Of a DNA stretch of 5,726 bases, positions 1 to 5,726 are shown piece after piece; the first letter of the stretch is position 1; each line of letters opens with the position of its first letter. The notes below the pieces were generated by a model that had not been told where the DNA came from, did not search any database, and saw only the letters and a program-made list of their open reading frames with translations. This stretch comes from Gammaproteobacteria bacterium (GTDB lineage Bacteria; Pseudomonadota; Gammaproteobacteria; Tenderiales; Tenderiaceae). The stretch lies in NCBI GenBank assembly GCA_027001525.1, contig JALTMR010000208.1, positions 1 through 5,726 of the forward strand, written 5' to 3'. A program made the translations under genes and the position numbers.

Positions 1-622
1 ACACGAAACGGTGGACAACGTGCTGCGTTATGCGCCCAACGCCCTGCTGCTGATTGTTACCAATCCGGTGGATGTGTTGACCTACCATGCCTGGCGTCGA
101 ACCGGCTGGGGCCGGCACCGTATCTTTGGCCTTTCCGGCGTGCTGGACAGCGCCCGCATGGCCAGTTTCATCGCTCAGGAAACTGGTTTTTCCGTCAAGG
201 AGATCACCACTCTGGTCATCGGTGGCCACGGTGACGCCATGGTGCCACTGACCCGCTACGCCACCATCAATGGCATCCCCATCGACCAGTTTCTGGAAGC
301 CGGCACCATTGAGCGCCTGGTGGAGAAAACCCGTCAGGGCGGGGCGGAGATTCTGGCCCTGAAAGAGACCAGCAGCGCCTACGATTCACCGGCCGCCTCG
401 GTAGCCGCCATGGTGGATGCGGTGGTACGCGACCGGCGTCGCGTTCTGCCCTGCGTAGCCATTCTCGATGGTGAATATGGCGAGCGGGATATCGCCATGG
501 GGGTGCCGACGGTGTTGGCAGACAACGGCGTGGAGCGGGTGATTGAGCTGCCACTGATTGCTGAAGAGTCGCAGGCGCTGGCACGCTCCATCGCCGCACT
601 GCGCCAAACGCTTGACCAGTAG
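1..622 (+). CDS. mdh: Malate dehydrogenase, LDH-like type (5'-truncated by window)
   Basis: NAD-dependent cytosolic TCA-cycle enzyme that interconverts malate and oxaloacetate. The reading frame is open from base 2, giving 206 visible residues. The family is usually about 310 residues, so roughly the first 100 lie upstream, including the N-terminal GxGxxG NAD fold and the substrate-loop arginines. Visible hallmarks, counted from base 2, are TNPVD (20-24), LSGVLDSAR (44-52) with the Asp49/Arg52 catalytic and substrate pair, and [10 protein letters not shown] (73-82) with catalytic His76. [12 protein letters not shown] stretch and the C-terminal DGEYG and [10 protein letters not shown] blocks follow. 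This pattern fits the LDH-like MDH group (Bacillus/Rhodobacter type) rather than the E. coli Mdh type. A GTG at base 11 is in frame but lies inside the domain, so it is not the start. The stop is TAG at 620-622. The gene is closely coupled to citrate synthase, 11 bp downstream. Confidence 0.95.
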   Translation, partial: HETVDNVLRYAPNALLLIVTNPVDVLTYHAWRRTGWGRHRIFGLSGVLDSARMASFIAQETGFSVKEITTLVIGGHGDAMVPLTRYATINGIPIDQFLEAGTIERLVEKTRQGGAEILALKETSSAYDSPAASVAAMVDAVVRDRRRVLPCVAILDGEYGERDIAMGVPTVLADNGVERVIELPLIAEESQALARSIAALRQTLDQ

Positions 623-626
623 GAGG
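621..626 (+). promoter_or_regulatory. Ribosome binding site of citrate synthase
   Basis: A perfect AGGAGG overlaps the last two bases of the mdh TAG stop and lies 7 nt before the gltA ATG. Its position inside the upstream stop codon suggests translational coupling of the two genes on one mRNA. Confidence 0.85.
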
Positions 627-633
627 ATTCGAC

Positions 634-1926
<1,293 letters not shown>

Positions 1927-1959
1927 GTCATCGTCGCGCTAATGCGCTGCGATGGTGAC
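1927..1959 (+). other. Intergenic RNA hairpin directly after gltA stop
   Basis: Bases 1927-1938 can pair with 1948-1959 in an uninterrupted 12-bp stem as RNA (nine Watson-Crick and three G-U pairs) around a 9-nt loop. The stem begins at the base after the citrate synthase stop. No T-run follows, so it is not a typical intrinsic terminator. It could protect the mdh-gltA message from 3' exonucleases or partly attenuate expression of the downstream genes. The GATGAC at 1969-1974 could pair with 1927-1932 as a competing fold. The pairing was read by eye; no energy calculation was done. Confidence 0.5.
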
Positions 1960-1994
1960 ACATCGGGTGATGACGACAGGCATCAGCACCAGGC

Positions 1995-2000
1995 AGGTGA
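1995..2000 (+). promoter_or_regulatory. Ribosome binding site supporting the 2005 start
   Basis: AGGTGA lies 4 nt before the ATG at 2005. An in-frame ATG at 1942 would add 21 residues, but it sits in the loop of the post-gltA hairpin, has no purine-rich site before it, and the added Asp/His-rich residues do not look like the start of an FAD-binding fold. The 2005 start is therefore preferred. Confidence 0.6.
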
Positions 2001-2004
2001 AACA

Positions 2005-3165
2005 ATGACAGACGCAGTGAACGATGAAGTGATCGAAATTGCCGGGGCCGGCCCGGCGGGTTTGGCCGCAGCAATCACCCTGGCCCGGGCCGGACGTGAG
2101 GTGGTTGTTCACGAAGCCTATAAGGAGGTGGGGCATCGTTTCGGCGGCGATTTTCAGGGGCTGGAGAACTGGACCAGCGAAGCGAACGTGCTCGATTTTC
2201 TCGCCAACCTGGGACTGACAACAGACTTCAACGCCGGCCCTGGGTGTGTCGTTACTGCGTTTGATGCTGCGCGTCGTGCCTATCGGGTGCATAGCGACGA
2301 GCCCCTGTTTTACCTGGTGGAGCGCGGCCCGGGCCCCGGCACCCTCGATAGCGCTCTGTTGGCCCAGGCACAAGCGCTGGGGGTTGAGGTGCGTTTCGAA
2401 AGCCGCCTGCGCCAGATGAAGGGTGAGGGCATCCTTGCGGCCGGGCCACGGGCGGCAGATGCCATCGCCGTGGGTTATCACTTCGAGACCACGATGGCGG
2501 ATGGCTTTTGGGTCATCTGCGATGATGATCTTGCCCCCAAAGGCTACGCCTATCTGTTGATCATGAACGGCAAGGGCACGCTGAAAAGCTGCATGTTTTC
2601 CGGTTTCAAGCAGGAGAAGCTTTACGTCCAGCGCACTCTGGCTGCCTTTGAACAGTTGGTGGGGCTGGAGATGAATAATCCGCAGCCTCACGGTGGCAGC
2701 GGCAATTTTCGCATTCCGGCCAGCGCCTGCAGCGGCCCCCATCCCCGGGTGGGGGAGCAGGCCGGTTTTCAGGATACGTTGTGGGGCTTTGGCATGAGGC
2801 TGGCAATTCACTCCGGTGTGCTGGCGGCACAGAGTCTGCTGACTGACGAGAGCTACGATGCCCTTTGGCAACGTGAGCTAAGGCCACAGATGAAGACTTC
2901 GGTGGTCAATCGCGCCCTGTTCGAACTGTTGGGTAATCGCGGCTATGGCTGGTTTCTCAAACGCCAGCTTGCCAAACCCGACCTGCGCGCCTCGTTGCGG
3001 CGGCAATACCAGCCCTCGTTCATCAAACGCTTGCTCGGCCCGTGGGCCGAACGGCGCTACGAAAGCCGTCGTCAGGATGTGACCTGTGACCACATTGACT
3101 GCCACTGCATCTGGTGCCGAGGGGCGTGTTGTGCTCATCCAGATCAGGAAGGGCGTGAAGGATAG
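2005..3165 (+). CDS. Geranylgeranyl-reductase-like FAD-dependent oxidoreductase with Cys-rich tail
   Basis: A 386-residue flavoprotein, probably cytosolic or membrane-peripheral. Its substrate is unknown. The N-terminal Rossmann motif GAGPAG (14-19) follows a beta strand and is completed by Glu37, as in FAD enzymes that grip the ribose. The central part resembles the geranylgeranyl reductase family, with KGYAYLL (179-185) where that family has its substrate-pocket aromatic motif. The second FAD block is VGEQAGF...GFGMRLAIHSG (249-271). It has Glu251 where family members usually have Asp in a GD motif. A helical C-terminal part contains LFELLGNRGYGWFLKR (305-320). The last 26 residues hold six cysteines: Cys361, 366, 368, 371, 375 and 376, with His363, 367 and 378. 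This could bind zinc or an Fe-S cluster. Isoprenoid or quinone reduction, or electron transfer, are plausible roles, but the sequence does not settle which. Confidence 0.85.
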   Translation: MTDAVNDEVIEIAGAGPAGLAAAITLARAGREVVVHEAYKEVGHRFGGDFQGLENWTSEANVLDFLANLGLTTDFNAGPGCVVTAFDAARRAYRVHSDEPLFYLVERGPGPGTLDSALLAQAQALGVEVRFESRLRQMKGEGILAAGPRAADAIAVGYHFETTMADGFWVICDDDLAPKGYAYLLIMNGKGTLKSCMFSGFKQEKLYVQRTLAAFEQLVGLEMNNPQPHGGSGNFRIPASACSGPHPRVGEQAGFQDTLWGFGMRLAIHSGVLAAQSLLTDESYDALWQRELRPQMKTSVVNRALFELLGNRGYGWFLKRQLAKPDLRASLRRQYQPSFIKRLLGPWAERRYESRRQDVTCDHIDCHCIWCRGACCAHPDQEGREG

Positions 3166-3182
3166 TACTCGATCAAGTAACC

Positions 3183-3189
3183 AGGAGAG
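3183..3189 (+). promoter_or_regulatory. Ribosome binding site of the PII-like gene
   Basis: AGGAGAG lies 7 nt before the ATG at 3197. It decides the start: the open frame extends back to an ATG at 3086, but those extra 37 residues would overlap the FAD gene by 80 bp and fall outside the PII fold, which begins right after Met at 3197. Confidence 0.8.
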
Positions 3190-3196
3190 ATCAATC

Positions 3197-3523
3197 ATGA
3201 ACTACAGAAAAATTACTGCCATATTTCGTCTCGAACTGCTGGAAAAGGTCGAGCGCAAGTTACAGACGCTGGGCGTTAGCTGCCTGACTGTTTCCAAGGT
3301 CAAGGGCTATGGGGAGTATGCAGATTTTTATGCCAAAGACTGGCTTACCAGTCATGCCCGTATCGAGATCTTTGTAGACAAGGAAGAGGCAGAAACCATT
3401 GCTGAGGGAATTATGGAAGCGGCCTGTCTCAATATGGCAGGGGATGGCATTGTGGCCATATTGCCGGTGGAGAAACTCTACCGGATTCGGACTCAATCCG
3501 AGGTTCCCAGGGCGGGTGAGTGA
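3197..3523 (+). CDS. Divergent PII-family signalling protein with short T-loop
   Basis: A 108-residue protein of the P-II nitrogen regulator superfamily, normally a cytosolic trimer that binds ATP/ADP between subunits and controls enzymes or transporters. The family signature is clear: YRKITAIFR at the start, TVSKVKGYG (31-39), ARIEIFV (54-60), AGDG in the B-loop (81-84) and YRIRT in the C-loop (95-99, the Arg101/Arg103 equivalents). Against E. coli GlnB from memory, the T-loop is about 7 residues shorter and the uridylylation region around Tyr51 cannot be matched. Gln39 is Tyr41, Lys58 falls at His53 and Lys90 is Ile85. Ligands and control are therefore probably not those of GlnB or GlnK. 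No glutamine synthetase or amtB is next to it; its neighbours are the FAD protein (31 bp upstream) and a CBS protein (83 bp downstream). The family call is firm; the role is unknown. Confidence 0.87.
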   Translation: MNYRKITAIFRLELLEKVERKLQTLGVSCLTVSKVKGYGEYADFYAKDWLTSHARIEIFVDKEEAETIAEGIMEAACLNMAGDGIVAILPVEKLYRIRTQSEVPRAGE

Positions 3524-3557
3524 TTGCACAGGCCAGGTGCCGGGGAGGCCGCTGCAA
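3524..3557 (+). other. Possible imperfect hairpin between PII-like and CBS genes
   Basis: TTGCA (3524-3528) can pair with TGCAA (3553-3557) and GGCC (3531-3534) with GGCC (3547-3550). These two stems are separated by a 2x2 internal mismatch and close a 12-nt loop. It starts at the base after the PII-like stop. No T-run follows, so it is a weak candidate for attenuation or mRNA processing. The rest of the gap to 3606 shows no convincing promoter. Confidence 0.3.
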
Positions 3558-3606
3558 GCGGGTGGAGTGTATTGATCAGAAGTCAGTTTGACGGCTGCGG
3601 GAGATT

Positions 3607-4239
3607 ATGACGTTCTACATAGATGGGCCGAACGCTCACGAGCTGATGCCCGTGGACAAGGTGTTCAAAAAGCGCGTTGTTGAGGGTGTCGAGGCCATTG
3701 TGGCTGAGCGGGCCATCGATGCTGACGAGAGTGGTGAGCAGGCAGAAAAGAGGAGCCGCAGGCGCGGCGCTGTGGAGAGCTATCGGGCTGTTGACGCGCT
3801 ACCTCGGGCTCAAGGGGAGGTGGTGGCTGCACAGGTGATGAGTGCACCTGTGGTGGTGGTCTCTTCTGATGCCACTGTTAGCGAGGCCCTGGCTTTGTTT
3901 CGGACAGAGCAGATTCGCCATTTGCCCGTGGTTTCCCCGGATGGGGCGCTGGCGGGAATGGTCTCTGAACGGGATGTTTTGCGCCATTTGGGCGGTGTGA
4001 CGGATAACTATCAGCGACAGACACGGCACGGCAGCAATGAGAAAGTCGGGGTGTTGATGCAGTCGCCGGTCCTGACGGCGAGTGCCGATACGGATGTTCG
4101 CCATATTGCCCGTTTGTTTGTCGAGCAACGTGTGGGGGCATTGCCCATTGTTGCCGACGGTGAGCTCAAGGGCATTATTGCCCGCAGTGACGTGTTGAAG
4201 GCGGTGATGCGTTATTTTGTGCTGGAGTTGTGGGTTTAG
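3607..4239 (+). CDS. Tandem CBS-domain protein
   Basis: A 210-residue soluble protein with two CBS domains forming one Bateman module, about residues 74-127 and 146-203. CBS pairs typically bind AMP, ATP, ADP or related ligands and act as regulatory sensors. Each domain shows the expected strand-turn-helix ending with a conserved Asp: GMVSERDVL (117-125, Asp123) and GIIARSDVL (189-197, Asp195). Residues 1-30 (MTFYIDGPN and on) look like a short conserved lead-in of stand-alone CBS proteins. Residues 36-65 are charged and probably disordered. No enzyme, channel or DNA-binding domain is attached, so it must act on a partner. The ATG has a GGGAG at 3599-3603, closer than ideal (3 nt). It follows the PII-like gene by 83 bp; the two may form a sensor pair, which is inference. 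Confidence 0.9.
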   Translation: MTFYIDGPNAHELMPVDKVFKKRVVEGVEAIVAERAIDADESGEQAEKRSRRRGAVESYRAVDALPRAQGEVVAAQVMSAPVVVVSSDATVSEALALFRTEQIRHLPVVSPDGALAGMVSERDVLRHLGGVTDNYQRQTRHGSNEKVGVLMQSPVLTASADTDVRHIARLFVEQRVGALPIVADGELKGIIARSDVLKAVMRYFVLELWV

Positions 4240-4368
4240 GCGTTCTGTCAGTTACATCGTACAGGCGGCGGCGTGATTGAGTGGGCCTGGTCGCAGAGAG
4301 GGGTGGGCCGAAGGGCGTCGCCAATCTTTGCGTGGTGGTTGTCACATCCTTTTGCTGGCGGGTGGTTT
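4240..4368 (+). other. 129-bp gap upstream of the patatin-like gene
   Basis: The frame of the patatin-like gene stays open back to a GTG at 4273. The 32 residues it would add are Trp-rich, lack a ribosome site and do not resemble a patatin N-terminus, so I read the stretch as non-coding leader. I see no clear terminator and no convincing -35/-10 pair. Confidence 0.4.
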
Positions 4369-5274
4369 ATGGGTAGAGCAATGAAGGTGGGGGTGATATT
4401 GAGTTCTGGTGGCGGGCGCGGGGTCTTTGCCCACACCGGTTTTTTATTGGCGCTGGAACAGTTGGGTATCGAGATTGGTGCCATTGCGGGTTGCAGTGCG
4501 GGTGCCCTGGTGGGCGGGATCTATGCCAGTGGCACTGATCTGAATCAGTGGGCAGATCGTTTGGCTCACGTCAAACCCCGCGCCTATTGGACGCCTGACT
4601 CCTGGTCGCGCTTTATCTGGCAAATGGTGGTACGCAAGGGAAGGGGGTACACGGGTATCTCTGACAATCAGGCTGCCATTGATTTCATCCGTAGCAATCT
4701 TGCCGCCCGGACTTTTGGCGATTGTCCGATTCCGTTCTACTCCCTGGCTACCAATCTGAGCCAAGGGGGGAAGACGCTGTTTTGCTCCGGGGATCTGGCT
4801 CCGCGCATTATGGCCAGTGCTGCCATGCCCGTGCTGTATCGCCCGGTGGTGATTGATGGCCAGTACTACAGTGATGGCGCAACTATTGAGCTGGCGTCTA
4901 CCGAGGCCATCTGCTGCCGGCATAAACTCGATGCGTTGATTGTTCACCATGCCAGCGTTTGCCGGGAGGGGCCGGCGGGACTGGAACATGCGCTGCGACA
5001 ACCCTGGTCGTTGGTTGAAGTTCTCTATTTGCTGCTTTATCGCAAGCGCCCCTGGTACTTGAGTGATCAGGCGCTGTCGGTTCACCGTTGTCGCTGTGGC
5101 TGCCAGGCGCCGGTTGTTGTGGTGGAGCCCAGTCTGCCTGAACTTGGCTGGCCACTGAGTGAGGGCGGGGTAGAGGTGCAACGAAGCGCCAGACGTCAGG
5201 CCGAAACATTGCTGGCTCCCGCCCTCGGGAAGCTGTTTGATCAAGTAGATGAGACTGGTGCAGTGCATGGCTGA
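4369..5274 (+). CDS. Patatin-like phospholipase family protein
   Basis: A 301-residue predicted serine acyl hydrolase of the bacterial patatin family (RssA-like size), which usually cleaves acyl esters of membrane lipids using a Ser-Asp dyad. Numbered from the ATG at 4369, the oxyanion loop is GGGRG (14-18), the nucleophile elbow is GCSAG with Ser43, and the catalytic Asp is Asp169 in SDGA. SAAMPVLYRPVVIDG (150-164) just before it is the usual lead-in. No signal peptide or transmembrane segment is evident, so a cytosolic or membrane-peripheral location is likely. A CRCGC stretch occurs near residues 240-250. The start is uncertain: ATG 4369 has GGGTGG three bases before it, ATG 4381 begins exactly at MKVGVILSSGG, and GTG 4273 is possible but unlikely. 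Its 3' end overlaps the start of the next gene, suggesting coupled translation. The substrate is unknown. Confidence 0.9.
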   Translation: MGRAMKVGVILSSGGGRGVFAHTGFLLALEQLGIEIGAIAGCSAGALVGGIYASGTDLNQWADRLAHVKPRAYWTPDSWSRFIWQMVVRKGRGYTGISDNQAAIDFIRSNLAARTFGDCPIPFYSLATNLSQGGKTLFCSGDLAPRIMASAAMPVLYRPVVIDGQYYSDGATIELASTEAICCRHKLDALIVHHASVCREGPAGLEHALRQPWSLVEVLYLLLYRKRPWYLSDQALSVHRCRCGCQAPVVVVEPSLPELGWPLSEGGVEVQRSARRQAETLLAPALGKLFDQVDETGAVHG

Positions 5275-5726
5275 AAAAGGGCATTGTAATGCGGTCAAGG
5301 GTCGGGGGGTCTGGCGTCATTTTGTCGATGGCAAGCCGGAGTATCTTGCACGCCACTACTGGTGGGCCTATCTGTGGCGCTGGGGGGTGTGGTTTTTCGA
5401 TCATCAGCCCATTATCAACGCGATTCTGTTTGGTCAGTATAAAGCGCTGTCGCATCGCGCCCTTCACGACTGCATGAAAGACCGGCCTCGAGGCCGAATG
5501 CTGCAGATGACTTGCGCCTACGGCAGCATCACGCCCGCGCTGTTGCATGCGATGAAGGATGACCTTCACATTATGGATGTGGCAGAGATACAGCTAGCTT
5601 CCACACGCAAGAAACTGAGCGAGGCCGATCAGCGTCGCCTGCTTTGCGCTCGGATGAATGCGGAGTCACTGGCCTATGGGGATAACGCCTTTGCCACGGT
5701 GCTGATCTTTTTTCTGCTGCATGAAT
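5267..5726 (+). CDS. RquA-like SAM-dependent protein, possible rhodoquinone biosynthesis (3'-truncated by window)
   Basis: The frame runs open to the window end, giving 153 visible residues. It resembles the RquA family, class I SAM-fold proteins that convert ubiquinone to rhodoquinone, a low-potential quinone used for anaerobic fumarate reduction. Matching blocks, recognised from memory, are YLARHYWWAYLW (26-37), WFFDHQPIINAILFGQY (42-58), MLQMTCAYGSITP (78-90), HIMDVAEIQL (101-110) and LIFFLLHE (146-153). The motif I region is TCAYGS, which departs from the usual methyltransferase D/ExGxGxG, as RquA proteins do; Ser87 stands where I recall acidic or polar residues in characterised RquA. A related methyltransferase of other function cannot be excluded. 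The start is ATG 5267 (8-bp overlap with the patatin stop) or ATG 5249 (26-bp overlap, six more residues); neither has a good ribosome site, fitting translational coupling. The C-terminal half of the fold lies beyond the window. Confidence 0.75.
   Translation, partial: MAEKGHCNAVKGRGVWRHFVDGKPEYLARHYWWAYLWRWGVWFFDHQPIINAILFGQYKALSHRALHDCMKDRPRGRMLQMTCAYGSITPALLHAMKDDLHIMDVAEIQLASTRKKLSEADQRRLLCARMNAESLAYGDNAFATVLIFFLLHE

Noticed and set aside
1927..1959. Rho-independent terminator after gltA
   Set aside because: The stem is good but no T-run follows, so it is kept only as a hairpin.
1939..2871. 310-codon minus-strand open frame opposite the FAD gene
   Set aside because: Lies opposite a conserved flavoprotein, and its translation has no family motifs. 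It is a codon-bias shadow.
3086..3196. N-terminal extension of the PII-like protein from an upstream ATG
   Set aside because: It overlaps the FAD gene by 80 bp, adds 37 residues outside the fold, and the strong AGGAGAG precedes the ATG at 3197.
4273..4368. GTG start giving a Trp-rich leader or signal peptide on the patatin-like protein
   Set aside because: No ribosome site, no normal signal-peptide pattern (no clear hydrophobic core and cleavage site), and the patatin domain begins only after the later ATGs.
4444..5298. 284-codon minus-strand open frame opposite the patatin-like gene
   Set aside because: The plus strand carries the catalytic motifs; the antisense translation has no recognisable domain.
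5289..5477. Short plus-strand open frame of 62 codons
   Set aside because: Lies within the RquA-like gene in another frame. The RquA-like frame has the conserved motifs and runs on to the window end.
4898..5569. 223-codon minus-strand open frame across the patatin/RquA-like junction
   Set aside because: Pro/Arg/His-rich low-information translation opposite the conserved blocks of both plus-strand genes.

Overview
The window is about 5.7 kb of GC-rich bacterial DNA. All seven genes I can support lie on the plus strand; the first is cut at its 5' end and the last at its 3' end. I see no mobile elements, RNA genes, CRISPR arrays or phage genes. The proteins resemble proteobacterial ones, most likely from a gammaproteobacterium with an autotrophic or sulfur/methane-oxidising type of metabolism. 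That placement is an inference from remembered family resemblance and is of low to moderate certainty.

Layout. (1) Bases 1-1926 hold a TCA-cycle pair: the C-terminal two thirds of an LDH-type malate dehydrogenase, then a complete type II citrate synthase. They are 11 bp apart, and an AGGAGG ribosome site overlaps the mdh stop codon. Together they convert malate to oxaloacetate and then to citrate. (2) After a 78-bp gap containing a strong hairpin comes a geranylgeranyl-reductase-like FAD oxidoreductase (2005-3165) with an unusual cysteine-rich tail. (3) Two small probable sensors follow: a 108-residue PII-family protein with a shortened T-loop and altered ligand residues (3197-3523), and a twin-CBS-domain protein (3607-4239). 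(4) After another 129 bp comes a patatin-like lipase (4369-5274). It overlaps the start of an RquA-like protein (5267 to the window end), from the family that makes rhodoquinone from ubiquinone.

How they may work together. The first two genes are central carbon metabolism. The PII-like and CBS proteins belong to families that bind adenine nucleotides, so they could report energy or carbon state to the neighbouring enzymes or a transporter; this is inference. The reductase-like, patatin-like and RquA-like proteins all point to membrane lipid or quinone chemistry. The points most worth checking are the degenerate PII protein beside the CBS protein, the Cys-rich tail of the FAD protein, the altered NADH-site residues of citrate synthase, and the RquA-like gene with its variant motif I.
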